Source: Siphonodentalium dalli
Taxonomy: Eukaryota; Mollusca; Scaphopoda; Gadilida; Siphonodentaliidae
Direction: 5' to 3'
Length of the DNA stretch: 64,000 nt
NCBI GenBank assembly: GCA_032622095.1
Contig: CP136063.1
Span: 82,377,980-82,441,979 of the forward strand
Part shown: positions 45,076 through 56,600 of the stretch, piece after piece
Layout: the number at the start of each line of letters is the position of its first letter
How positions within the stretch are numbered: position 1 is the stretch's first letter
Program-made: the position numbers and the translations under genes
The notes under the pieces: model-generated
Seen by the model: only the letters and a program-made list of their open reading frames with translations
Told to the model about the DNA's origin: nothing
The model's database searches: none

Positions 45076-47379
45076 TAGTCCAGTGCATTTATGAGAAAAA
45101 AATGCCACACCCGGAACTAATTGCAACAGAATTTTTTTTTTGCTGGAATAAGTATATAAACCCTCCATAAACAACATACTAAAAATCGGCAAAAATCGGG
45201 AAAAGGGAAATTGGTGAATTTCGTGAAATAAATTTGGGGAAATTTGGTCAAATCATCAATTTATGGATTTCATGGATGCATATAAAAACAATCAAATTCA
45301 CAAATCCTACAAATGGTATGTGTATTGTGTCGATCTCAATTTCCTGAACCCAGTACTGAAAACCAGTCCCAGATTCATTACGTATTTTTCGAGTTGTGTG
45401 CCTTCAAAAACGCGAGTTTACCTGATTTCGGCCAATTTTCGGGGCCTCAATTTCGAAGAATGAGCCAAAATGCCTTATTTATGATAAATTATTAAAAAAA
45501 CTAGAGCAAACTGAAGGGATTTTTCAGTTTTATAGTAATTTCCCCACTAGATTAAACACAAAATATGATTAATATGTGTATCTATAATTAAGAAGAAGAT
45601 TAAATTCTCAAACAAAATGTGTGTTCCATTGTATGGACTTGGCCAATTTTGCCTCTGACACTGAACGTGTGTGATGAAATGCAATATTTGAGGTCATGTA
45701 ACTCAATAATTTAATATCCATATGCCATGCTTTTCTTATAACCTTTTAAGTATGTTGGATTGAACAAAATGTAAAGGTATTAACAGGACATTATTTAAGA
45801 AAATCAACTTATGGCCCTTTGAATACTTAGTTTTAGCTTGTTTCCAAAGATGCCAGTTTGAGGCATTTTTGTCCAATCTAAAAGGTTTTGGGCCATAAAA
45901 ACCAAAAACAATGGGTCTTTTAATGTGTAAAATTATTTGAACTTTCCTCCCACAACAATTTAGTGATATAAAATTAGCCTTACATTGGTTATGCCATAGT
46001 ATTTCACTCGATTTCTTTCATTTTTCAGGAAACTGACTCCAAATTTTAACGTTGGTATAGGGGTAGGAAAAATCACAAAATGCAATCTTATCACCAAATT
46101 ACAGCCATTTCAGACACAATGTTGTTTTCTTCCAGTTTGTGTACACTCCTGTTGCATTATAAAACTGCTTAATACATTATCGGACGTTGATTTAGAATGT
46201 TATGGTTATGTTGTATAAAACAATCTCAAAATAGCCAATTTGACATTTCACTGCCAAATTATGACAAAAAATATTATAGCTCTGTCAATAAACATAAACA
46301 AAGGAAATGTGAACTTATGTACGAAAGAACAATGTAAGCAGAAACTGTTAATATAAAGTTTTCTGCTTCAAGATGCATAATTTTGAAGATTTTGTTGATA
46401 TGCTTTCCCCTACCCCATTTTTCTGCCGTTCAAATTTGGAGTATGTTTCCACAATGATGAGTGAAATCCAGTGACATTCATTGGTATAATCATTGAAATG
46501 TTATTTTTTCAACAAAAAAATGATTTAAGAGGACAGATCACATAATTTGACACAATAAACTTTCGTTAATTTTTCTGAATATGCCTAAACTCCTTTTAAA
46601 ATTGACAAAAACGTCCCACAATAGCATTTTCGGAAAAGAGGCTAGACTAAGAGTTCATAGGACCATAATTTTATTTTCTTCGCCAATGTATTTGGAAATT
46701 CCTTCACAATTTGTTCAATCTAGTATTCTCAAAAAGTTATGAGAAAAGCAGAGCATATGGATATTAATTTATTGAGTTACATGACCTCAAATATGGCATT
46801 TCATCACACGAGTTCTGTATCAAGGCAAATTTGGCTAAGTCCATACAATGGAACACACATTTTGTTTGATAATATTTTATTCTCCTTATTCATAGATGCA
46901 CATATTAATCATATTTTGTGTTTTATCTAGTGAGTAAATTACTAAAACAGTGTAAAAGTAATTAATTTTGCTCTAGTTTTTAAAATAATTAACCATATAA
47001 TACGGCATTTGGCTCATTCTGAGAAATTAAGGCTCCGAAATCAGGTAAACTCGCGTTTTTGAAGGCACACAACTCGAAAAATACTTAAGGAATCTGGGAA
47101 TGGTTTCCAGTTCTGGATTCAGGAAAATGTGGTCGACAAAATAGGCATGATATTTGTAGGACTTGTAAATTTGAATTTTTTATATACATTCATGAAAACC
47201 CATAAATTGATGATTTGACCCAATTTTCTCAATTTGTTTTCACGAAATTCACTAATTTCCCTTTTTCCGATTTTTGCCGATTTTCAGTATGTTGTTTATG
47301 GAGGGTATATGTACCAATTCCAGCAAAAACAAATTCTGTTGCAATTAGTTCTGGGTAAAACCATAAATGCACTGGACTA
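45076..47379. mobile_element. 2.3-kb palindromic element with TA ends
   Basis: Ends TA-GTCCAGTGCATTTATG and the exact complement followed by TA (47378-47379). Inverted similarity is strong over the outer 450 bases (for example AACTAATTGCAACAGAATT; TTTATGGATTTCATG-like; CACAACTCGAAAAA; AAACGCGAGTTTACCTGATT) and continues more weakly to near the centre (about 46,220), for example GAGGTCATGTAACTCAATAA in complement at 46,774. No transposase frame in either arm. A 270-bp relative is at 32,520. Size and symmetry suggest a foldback-type element; TA fits a mariner-like target. Confidence 0.82.
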
Positions 47380-47739
47380 TAAGCAGAAACCCGAACTTTA
47401 AATTCGTAAATCATTGGGTTTGACTTGCGTTGCCGTGACCGATATATCCTTCAGATTGATCTGTTTTAATGATCTGTGTAACTTTAAAGATACTTAACAG
47501 CAGACATATATTACCAATACCTAATTTCACTCCTATCTCATATGTTGCTTTCGTTGTGGCAAGGCTTGGAGTTGCGGCCATTTTGATAGCTATTTCATGT
47601 TCGCGATTGTAGCATTTTCTGTCCGGGTCACTCTATTCGCTTCCGAACTCTAATATCATACAAACTTGCATAACTGCATGCGTAATTCCTGCCACAATAT
47701 ATCGTATTATGACTAATTTCGAGAACTGATGTATATAGA

Positions 47740-48040
47740 GAGCCATGTTGGACGCCATCTTGGATAACAAAGTTTCCCCAAAGCGGATTTTAGCGGATTT
47801 ATATTTGTTATTAGTATACTGCATGATTACTCTTCTGCGTATCTTGGTACCAAACTCGCTTCTTTACCAATTTATTCCGGGTTGACCCATCATTTCGCAT
47901 CATTATATATATGGTATCTGCATACAAACCAGTGCCATTTTATGGGAGACAAATTCACATTTATTTGCTATTACATGCAATTGGCTGAATTACTCTTTTA
48001 AGAGTATGGTCGTGCTATGCGAAATGATGGGTTATATAAT
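47740..48040. repeat. Dispersed repeat with CCCATCATTTCGCA inverted motif
   Basis: Complement of the 42,150-42,410 repeat (ATGGCGTCCAACATGG; AATCCGCTTT; AACCCGGAATAAATTGG), followed by CCCATCATTTCGCATCAT and, 110 bases on, its complement GCGAAATGATGGG (48,018-48,031), a short foldback. Confidence 0.6.
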
Positions 48041-48625
48041 ATTCTTGAAATGTTCTGCCAGTCAAAAAGGTTGAGAACAGAACATGTAAATAAAAAGACA
48101 CTGGTAAAGTTGTTGAATTTAATTGTTTACATAAGCAGAGCCTGGTTGAACTACATGATGGATCGCTTCCATCCTCAAGCTTTTGATACCATTTAAAGTT
48201 GGTTTATCTCTTCTCTGAACGTTCTGTGCAGATATGTGTGGGTCGTGAAATGATACTGAAATAATATATTTGAAGGGAGACTTGGGTACCATATTATTTT
48301 ATTGTATGGCTTTGGTAGTAATAATCCAATCAGTAATTGAACATCATTTCATAGAAAGTTAATTTGAATTGGTCGTGAGAAGAGATAGAACATCTTTAAT
48401 TGTGTTATAAATTTACATGCGATGGGGTAAATCGCTTGAGACCCCGTTGTTTCTAAAACCAGGTTACTGCATGTATTAATCAGCTGTTGCTATAACTTTT
48501 CAAATAGCACTGGCAATAGTAAAAATCAATGTACGTCCAAAGGGAATAGTGGGTATCCTCACTTAGTATACTATACATGCGTCTAATTCTAGTCCGTCAA
48601 CTTCCTTATGTAATTAGTCTGGCTT
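48041..48625. other. No feature recognised
   Basis: Unique sequence with no supported gene or repeat. Confidence 0.35.
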
Positions 48626-49124
48626 TAAAGGCATGGGCGGCGTTCGTTGCAGAAATATTCATATTTGTTCAAATCGCCATCAACAGAATGAATATTAAAA
48701 TATATATAGTTTTGTTCATATGCCAAACATTATCAGCACGTAAATAGTATATTGTCGTCAAGACATACGATTGTGTGCGTAAACAAGAGCCTGCTCGTGT
48801 TACATAAGTTTTGCTTCTGTTTACATAACACAGCCCAATTCATTTGGTTAATCACACACAAATGATATAAACTCTTTTATTATTTCCATATCAGGAAAAC
48901 AGTAACAAATAAAGCTCTTTATGTTTACCATATCAGGATCTAAACAAAAGCCAGGTTCTGTAACGTTTTTTGCTTTTGTTTACATAACAAAGGAAAAATA
49001 TTTGACAATAACATACTGTTTATGCCATATTTCTTATTGGTATAAGAACAAAGTCTGTCTATATTTAACTATTATTTCTGTTTATGGCGGTTTTTGACGG
49101 ATAGGAGGTGAACGCCGCCCTTTA
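48626..49124 (-). mobile_element. MITE, TAAAGG-ended family, copy 3 (diverged, inverted)
   Basis: Ends TAAAGGCATGGGCGGCGTTC and complement GAACGCCGCCCTTTA. It contains ACAAAGTCTGTC, GTTTTTGACGG and a degenerate pair of the ATAAAGAG motif (about 48,872 and 48,915 on the complement). Its right end overlaps the first bases of the double-hairpin MITE that follows. Confidence 0.7.
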
Positions 49125-49519
49125 CCCAACAAACCGGCCAAAACCGGCCAAATAAAGCTTCAACAGCCTAAAATATCTTCGGTCTGTCTCAATAGAACCA
49201 TACAAATATGGATATCATTGGAACCGGCTCCTTGACCACATTGTGATAGTTACAGTTATGCCCTGTGCCAATGCATTCTCTTATATATGCGAGTCGACCA
49301 TAGGTCGCCTCGCATATATAAGAGAATGCATTGGCCTAAAAAATCTTTTTTTAACACTTTTTACCATTTTTTCTTACATTCTTTAACAATTTTATAATTT
49401 TTAAAGTGTTAAGCCAATGTATTCTCTTATATATGCGAGGCGACCTATGGTCGACTCGCATACATAAGAGAATGCATTGGCACAGGGTAAAAAAAACGTT
49501 GTGTTGGGTAAAGGGTTAA
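49118..49519 (-). mobile_element. TTAA double-hairpin MITE (piggyBac-like), left TTAA lost
   Basis: The left terminus CCCTTTACCCAACA is preceded by GCCG instead of TTAA; the right terminus TGTTGGGTAAAGGG is followed by TTAA (49516-49519). Both hairpins are near perfect and the long spacer retains TTCTTACATTCTTTAAC. Orientation as at 27,607. The left edge coincides with the right terminus of the TAAAGG MITE (shared CCCTTTA). Confidence 0.85.
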
Positions 49520-51240
49520 TACATTACAGCTGATTGTCATATACTATTTTGGGATTGACTTGTTTCAGGCTTTGATTTTTTCTGTAATCTGACCAAAAGT
49601 ATGAGCCTTTCATATTTTATAGTTAAAAAATATTTATCCCATAGTGACATTTTTCATCTGATTGATCTAAAATTTGTCATATATATACGTTAAAATGGTA
49701 TTATCCTTCTAACTAATATGGTTTGTAACTTCTGAAACAACTATCATTATGATTTGATGGTGTCCAAAATTAACACTGAACCCAATGTGGATTATTGACA
49801 GTATTCTATATTTAAAAAAAAACTTTACACACATGTTTGAAGTGGTATTCCTCTCACGAAACACTTAACGTATAATTCACAACGGGTATTTTAAAGATAC
49901 TGGCCCACCTTGTGGAATAAAATTTAACAATGCAATGGGGATCAACATAGCCTGGCTTCAACATTTTAGTTGATGTCAAATCAATTCTGCACCGACTGAC
50001 AGGGTATCTGGTAACATTGTTCCTGATTCACACAGAAGTAGATTTGAGGTGGTGTTTAATCTCATACCAACACATGCAAAGTGGAAATTCTTGAAATTTA
50101 CTCCATTTTAAATGTTTAATGTATATACCGTTACCCGGTAGCTCTAACATACATGTATAATATAATAATTTTGGCTTGGATATATGATTGTGCAGTAGAA
50201 TGATTCACAATCAGTTCCAATATTAAATTATGTTTCTATTAAATACTTTCATTTTACAGATTGTTTATATCTATGGGTTTGATGAACAAACATTTCAATG
50301 TTCACTTGTTGTTGTCCTCATCTGGGCCAAGGCTAGTAATATTATATTGTATAATACATGTCCCATACCACTTAACACATACTATTATAGGCAGATATCT
50401 CTCTCATGTTCCAACTGTTTAAATGGGTGCGGGAAAATACTTTTGGAAAGAAAAATATTCAACTGATTTATTGCTAGCCACTAATCGAAATGGAAAATAC
50501 ACACCATAGAGCACATACATTAAGGAACTAACATAATTTTTTTTTTCAAAGCCATACATATCGTTTAAACAATATTTTCAAAATCATCACATTTCTTCTT
50601 TTCAGGGGAAGAAAATTCCGTACTGCATACAAATAGTTGAAGCATTACCATCATTCTTCCCAGAATTTCCCTTTGACTTTGTTGCCATGAGTGGGAGTCT
50701 AACGACTTAAATGTTAATATAACGGAGAGTTGTTTTTCATAACTTTTGCCGTGCATGATGGTGAATTTATTAATGAAACAATCTGCGACCAGAACACTCA
50801 AAATCCAAGAATAAGGTTAATATTAGCTACTCAGAAAACACTGAAGATAACATGGCATTCCACGAGCACAGTTATGACGGCAATTGTGATTTGTCTGTTT
50901 ACAAATCAAATTTTTTTTGATTATTCTAGTGAACATCTGTGAAATGAGCATCCTTCTTCATGATCATCCAGATGAATGAGACTGAATGAATTCCATCTTC
51001 TGTGCTTGTATTGTTAAATATGCTAAAAGCCTGTAAATTAAAGCCACATGGCGGTTTCCGCTCCAAAATACACCTGATAATATTCGCTTCTGAATTTGTC
51101 CCTGCATCGAAATAGGTAGATAAATATGTGAACAAACTTTCTACGAGCTTTATACTTTCAGGAAAGACACATTGAAGTAATAATAATACAACTTTGAACA
51201 CAATGTGGGTCCCAACAAAAACATCAATGTGCACGTCATG
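49520..51240. other. No feature recognised
   Basis: 1.7 kb of AT-rich sequence. A 102-codon minus-strand frame (50,926-51,234) and a 115-codon plus-strand frame (51,194-51,541) have no domain I can name. Confidence 0.3.
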
Positions 51241-51244
51241 TAAA

Positions 51245-51310
51245 AGAAAAGAGCGTTCATTGTTAGTCTATACCTGCTATGGTAGAAATAAAGAGCGTTT
51301 ATTTACTTCT
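51245..51310 (+). repeat. Paired ATAAAGAGCGTT motif, 42-bp spacing
   Basis: AAAGAGCGTTCATTGTTAG and AATAAAGAGCGTTTATT, GAGCG at 51251 and 51293, with CTATGGTAGA between. Spacing equals that in the TAAAGG MITEs, but the flanks are unrelated. A further single copy (AATAAAGAGCGTTTATA) is at 51,539-51,555. Confidence 0.7.
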
Positions 51311-52317
51311 GTGCGAACCAACGAACACAGCTGGAAAATGGCTGTGACAACAGCAAGTATTTTTCAGAGCATGCATATGAAGCCGGTGTTATCAATATTT
51401 CGTGTATTTGTCAACCTATCTTATACCCCATTCCAAATTATGTTGACAAAATTTGGAAGCTCGAATGAGCCATGTCTGTTTAATAAACTGCTTATAAACA
51501 CCAAAATCACTCACATGGCTACGTTGAACGATGACTTTTAATAAAGAGCGTTTATAATTCACAAAACGTGAAGAGATTGTTCATAGCCAGTGTAATATGC
51601 CATAAATCGACCCCGGTAACAGAAATATGTGCAATGACCCTCGGGCCATTATATATCACTATATATTACATGAAACCCCTATTATATCATTAAACAAGTC
51701 ATTGCATATCTCCTTATATCTCACTATAGTTATGGATATGCGCGTGCTTCTGTTGGTCGCGCCAACAAAATGACCGCGCGTCTTTACATTGATTCACACG
51801 AATTAATACTATTTCGACAAGCCGCGCATGACACCAACACCAGACAATGCACAATGATTGCTTTGTTCATTAAAGTTAAATTCTTGTCCAACTTCTTTGC
51901 ACTAACGAAAATAGAAACAAAAACAAATAGGTAAATTGTGGGGACACTATTTTTCGTCGCCAGCCAGAGCGCGCAATACTGTCGTATACGTTTATGAAGC
52001 GTCTCAGCCAACGCTGTAAATGTATGCATTTTGCAGTTTCTTTTAATGATTTTGATTTGTTAAAAAGGCATAAAGCTCTATATTTTCCATGTGATATTAC
52101 TTCTTCTCTTCTTCATATTACGGCTTGCAGTCAATGTCTGACTATAATAAGCCGCCTGGAGGACATGTTGGTCTAAACTGATGACTCTTTCGGTGTTAAT
52201 CAGATGTTAGTGAGTCACATTAAATTTGGTGCGCCATCAGGATGTGTGTTTTATTTTTGTTGTTTTTTTTTGCTATAGGATAAAATCAGTTTAAAACTAT
52301 TTTCAATTGTTGGTGGT
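51311..52317. other. No feature recognised
   Basis: Unique sequence, apart from the single motif near 51,546. The last part may be 3' UTR of the LINE that follows on the minus strand, but no tail is visible. Confidence 0.3.
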
Positions 52318-52791
52318 TTACAGAAGTTTGCACCGCTTGCGCCTCGCGATCAGTGACTGGATGATGTCTGCAGTCAGTTTAGATTTGAAGATTTTAGGGT
52401 CGGGTAGTAAGGTTAATGCTGGTGGTAATAGGTTAAATTCTGCTATGGTTCTGGGGAAGAAAGCATAGTAGTGGGCATATATGTTGGAAGATATTGTGTG
52501 GAATGTTAGCTTCTGTTCACCATTGTATCTTGTAGTAGTGGTTTTAGGGATTAGGATTTTATTTGGGTATGTTAAAAGTTCCTTGTTAATTATTTTTGAG
52601 AATACAGTTAGTCTGGTTTGGGTTCGGCGCTCTTCAAGTTTTTGCAATTTTATTTCACTGAGCATGTTGGTTACCGAGCTGATGTAATGGTAGCAATTGA
52701 ATATATATCTGACTGCTCTTCTTTGGACCGATTCTAACATGCTGATTTGGTCTTCGTTGTGTGGGTCCCAGATGGTGGTTGAGTATTCCAT
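52318..52791 (-). pseudogene. LINE 2, RT C-terminal region
   Basis: 157 residues beginning MEYSTTIWDPHNEDQISML, the standard thumb/C-terminal sequence of CR1-like LINEs in which an arginine-proline-leucine-like stretch precedes 'EY'. SVQRRAVRYI follows, then a hydrophilic tail ending near RRKRCKLL. The frame is open but disconnected from the RT core. Confidence 0.8.
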
Positions 52792-52817
52792 TATAGGTCT
52801 TATAAATAAATTATACT

Positions 52818-53236
52818 GTCATCTGCAAATAGTCGTAAGGTCCTGTGTTTTAGTATTCATTAAAGTCATTTATGTATAGGAGAAAGAGGATGGGACCCAG
52901 GAGATACCCCTGTAGTACCCCAGAGGTGACTGGTATGTTAGAGGATTTATGACCTTCCAGGAGAACTGCTTTGGTACGGTTTGATAGAAAGTTTGAGACC
53001 CAATCAGTGGTCTGCTGATTTATACCATAATACTTCATTTTGTATATTAATCTGCCGTGGGGAACTTTATCAAAGGCTTTAGAGAAGTCCATAACTATGA
53101 TGTCAGTCTGTCTACCTTTATTGAAGTTTTCCGAAATTTCATGGATAAATTCAATTAGTTGGGTTTCGCAGGAATGTTTGCGTCTAAAGCCATGTTGTTT
53201 TTCATAGAGGATGTTATTTGATTCCAGGAAGTTCAT
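52818..53236 (-). pseudogene. LINE 2, RT core with FADD in shifted frame
   Basis: Open frame 52,850-53,236 carries motifs GFRRKHSCETQL, the catalytic Asp in VMDFSKAFDKVPH and GVLQGYLLGPILFLLYIND. It then stops. The next motif, FADD (52,818-52,829), follows in a different frame, so a small frameshift separates them. Roughly the following hundred or more residues of a normal LINE RT are missing before the C-terminal fragment. Confidence 0.85.
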
Positions 53237-53304
53237 GATTTTACTGTTGATTACATGTTCTAAGATTGTGCATGATATACAGGTGAGTGAGATTGGTCGA
53301 TAGT

Positions 53305-53607
53305 TTATAGGGTCGTGCTTGTTTCCCTTTTTGTAGACTGGGCATACATGTGCACATTTCCAACCGTGAGGGAGTGTATACCGGTTTTCAGTGATAAATT
53401 GTAAATGTGCGTGAGAATTGGAGCAATGGTATGGCTTAGGCTTTTAAGGATGAATCCATGAATGTTGTCTGGTCCCATGGCTTTGTGCGGTGATAAGTTT
53501 TGACAGTAGTTTCTGTACTCCATTTTCTGTCTTTGAGAATGGGCTTGGACCTTTGTCAGGGATAGGAATGTCTTTCTCTGTAGTGAAGGCTTGGTTGAAT
53601 TGGGCAT
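53305..53607 (-). pseudogene. LINE 2, pre-RT fragment
   Basis: About 100 residues including LSPHKAMGPDNIHGFILKSL and THIYNLSLKTG, which match the region just before RT motif 1 (K-A-x-G-P-D-x-I, as in the first LINE's KADKASGPDQISPRILK). The end diverges because of a frameshift. Confidence 0.75.
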
Positions 53608-53814
53608 TTAGGATGTTTGCTTTTTGTATTGGGTCATTGATCAGGATGTCGCCTTTCAGGAGGAGTGGGATGGATTTTTGAGTCTGCTTTCTGCGTCCTT
53701 ATATAAGAGAAGAGTTTCTTGGTGTTTGTTCTTTTTGCATGTCTAACGGGGTCTTCTTGATCTGGAACTGGGAGGTCAAGTATCATACTTTTTATGTGGT
53801 TCCAGTATGTTGTT

Positions 53815-54237
53815 CTAGTTTCTTTTGGATTTGAGATCTGAGGTTTCTATACCCTGGTGTGTCCTTTTTTGTTTGTACCTGTGTTTTAGTCTTCGCTTCT
53901 TTCTTTTGAGTGATGTGTTTACCCAGGGTAGTTTTTGATGTGTTTTGATGGGTCGGCATGGGATGTTTTTATTGCATGATTTCAGCAGGGTTTCTTTAAA
54001 TGATGTCCATAAGTGGTTTACATCCTCATTTTTTTTATCAAGGATGCTCCAGTAGATGTTCATATCAAGGGATATGTTTGTGAGGTTCGCTTTTTTGTAG
54101 AGGTGGATAGTTCTGGTTTGGATATTGTTGTTTGAGCATGTCAGATCGAATTCTGATACAATGTTATGATCTGAAGCTGCTATTGGATTATATCTTGTAT
54201 TATACAAGATGAGACTTATTTCATAAATTTGATTCAC
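53815..54237 (-). pseudogene. LINE 2, endonuclease C-terminus and linker
   Basis: 140 residues. ASDHNIV near residues 21-27 is the conserved Ser-Asp-His motif of APE-type LINE endonucleases. WVNTSLKRKKRRLKHRYKQK matches the basic linker. The upstream 5' part runs into a short perfect inverted repeat (54,223-54,271), where LINE similarity ends. Confidence 0.78.
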
Positions 54238-54271
54238 AACTCGTCTACGACTCGTTGTGAATCAAATTTAT
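54223..54271. repeat. 18-bp perfect inverted repeat at LINE 2 boundary
   Basis: ATAAATTTGATTCACAAC (54223-54240) and its exact complement (54254-54271) around a 13-base loop. The left arm overlaps the end of the LINE 2 frame; the right arm is in flanking sequence. Could be a twin-priming or foldback scar. Confidence 0.7.
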
Positions 54272-54828
54272 CAAACTCGTTTCATAAAATCTTATATCCC
54301 AACATAACTCGTTGGAGACCCTATATATACATGCATCGTTCAATTCTCAGTATAGTAATACCCACACCACGATATTATGTCACCTAAAATTTAATCGCTC
54401 GTAACTTCATTCATATCCGATCAAAAGTCATGGATGAGTGCAAAATACACTCATTTACCGTATGAACGATATAAACAACATGGTAATTATATATGTAGGA
54501 TGTTAATGTATGTAGGATATTAATATATGTTGGATATTTTGATGATCAGATATCGATTTTCAAACATTGCACAAGTTTTTATAAGGCGAGCAATAATTTC
54601 AATGACCGTATGCTTGCTTTCCTCGAACGGAAATATAATAAATAGCGTTCTCAATTATTAATTTTTATTCCACACCCATTGACGTGAGGCACATGTATTC
54701 AACGGAATCCCAGCCATTGAATACAAATTATTGTATATATATCTATAGTGGAATACAAGCAGGAACTATTTTTGAGAGACGTTGTCGCCAAGAAACATGA
54801 CGCAAATAATACGTCAACGATCTGCTTT
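54272..54828. other. No feature recognised
   Basis: AT-rich unique sequence. A small tandem motif (ATGTAGGATGTTAAT-like) lies near 54,492-54,540. Confidence 0.35.
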
Positions 54829-56600
54829 GGGTGATCCCCGATCATTACCGGTCATTCATCAGACTTCGGGTGATACCCCGATCATTACCGGTCATTCATC
54901 AGACTTCGGGTGATCCCCGATCATTACCGGTCATTCATCAGACTTAATAAAGATCCACTGCGGGTGATCCCCGATCATTACCGGTCATTCATCAGACTTA
55001 ATAAAGAGCCACTTCGGGTGATCCCCGATCATTACCGGTCATTCATCAGACTTAAATCACAACAAAGATCCGCTTCGGGTGATCCCCGATCATTACTGGT
55101 CATTCATCAGACTTAATAAAGATCCACTTCGGGTGATCCCCGATCATTACCGGTCATTCATCAGACTTAATAAAGATCCACTTCGGGTGATCCCCGATCA
55201 TTACCGGTCATTCATCAGACTTAATAAAGATCCACTTCGGGTGATCCCCGATCATTACTGGTCATTCATCAGACTTAATAAAGATCCACTTCGGGTGATC
55301 CCCGATCATTACCGGTCATTCATCAGACTTAAATCACAACAAAGATCCGCTTCGGGTGATCCCCGATCATTACTGGTCATTTATTAGACTTAAATCACAA
55401 CAAAGATCCGCTTCGGGTGATCCCCGATCATTACTGGTCATTCATTAGACTTAATAAAGATCCACTTCGGGTGATCCCCGATCATTACCGGTCATTCATC
55501 AGACTTAATAAAGATCCACTTCGGGTGATCCCCGATCATTACCGGTCATTCATCAGACTTAATAAAGATCCACTGCGGGTGATCCCCGATCATTACTGGT
55601 CATTCATCAGACTTAATAAAGATCCACTTCGGGTGATCCCCGATCATTACTGGTCATTCATCAGACTTAATAAAGATCCACTTCGGGTGATCCCCGATCA
55701 TTACCGGTCATTCGTCAGACTTAAATCACAACAAAGATCCGCTTCGGGTGATCCCCGATCATTACTGGTCATTCATCAGACTTAATAAAGATCCACTTCG
55801 GGTGATCCCCGATCATTACCGGTCATTCATCAGACTTAATAAAGATCCACTTCGCGTGATCCCCGATCATTACCGGTCATTCATCAGACTTAATAAAGAT
55901 CCACTTCGGGTGATCCCCGATCATTACTGGTCATTCATCAGACTTAATAAATATCCACATCGGGTGATCCCCGATCATTACCGGTCATTCATCAGGCTTA
56001 ATAAAGATCCACTTCGGGTGATCCCCGATCATTACTGGTCATTCATCAGACTTAATAAAGATCCACTTCGGGTGATCCCCGATCATTACTGGTCATTCAT
56101 CAGACTTAATAAAGATCCACTTCGGGTGATCCCCGATCATTACTGGTCATTCATCAGACTTAATAAAGATCCACTTCGGGTGATCCCCGATCATTACTGG
56201 TCATTCATCAGACTTAATAAAGATCCACTTCGGGTGATCCCCGATCATTACTGGTCATTCATCAGACTTAATAAAGATCCACTTCGGGTGATCCCCGATC
56301 ATTACTGGTCATTCATCAGACTTAATAAAGATCCACTTCGGGTGATCCCCGATCATTACTGGTCATTCATCAGACTTAATAAAGATCCACTTCGGGTGAT
56401 CCCCGATCATTACTGGTCATTCATCAGACTTAATAAAGATCCACTTCGGGTGATCCCCGATCATTACTGGTCATTCATCAGACTTAATAAAGATCCACTT
56501 CGGGTGATCCCCGATCATTACTGGTTATTCATCAGACTTAATAAAGATCCACTTCGGGTGGTCCCCGATCATTATTGGTCATTCATCAGACTTAAATCAC
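54829..56600. repeat. 54-bp minisatellite, about 32 copies
   Basis: Unit GGGTGATCCCCGATCATTAC, then YGGTCATTCATCAGAC, TTAATAAAGATCCACTTC. The first two or three units are short (39-40 bp). A variant with AAATCACAACAAAGATCCGC (60 bp) occurs at about 55,034, 55,331, 55,392 and 55,721, with a related end at 56,594. From about 56,020 to 56,520 units are nearly identical, marking recent amplification. Because 54 is a multiple of three, one frame stays open with the 18-residue period RVIPDHYWSFIRLNKDPL, but no in-frame ATG exists in the unit. Confidence 0.97.

Larger units (their letters stand above)
52318..54240 (-). mobile_element. Second LINE, decayed, with internal deletion
   Basis: A minus-strand non-LTR element broken into several frames. 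Reading from its 5' side: end of the APE endonuclease plus linker (53,815-54,237), fragment before the RT core (53,305-53,607), RT core (52,850-53,236), FADD in another frame (52,818-52,829), then directly the C-terminal region (52,318-52,791). Its sequence differs clearly from the LINE at 37.4-40.2 kb, so two LINE lineages are present. The 5' part of the endonuclease is missing. Confidence 0.85.

Noticed and set aside
50926-51541. Overlapping 102- and 115-codon frames as candidate genes
   Set aside because: No recognisable domain, lengths expected by chance somewhere in 64 kb of this composition, and the plus-strand frame runs through the paired ATAAAGAGCGTT repeat.
54829-56600. CRISPR-like array
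   Set aside because: Units are contiguous tandem repeats without variable spacers, no cas-like genes, and the genome is animal.
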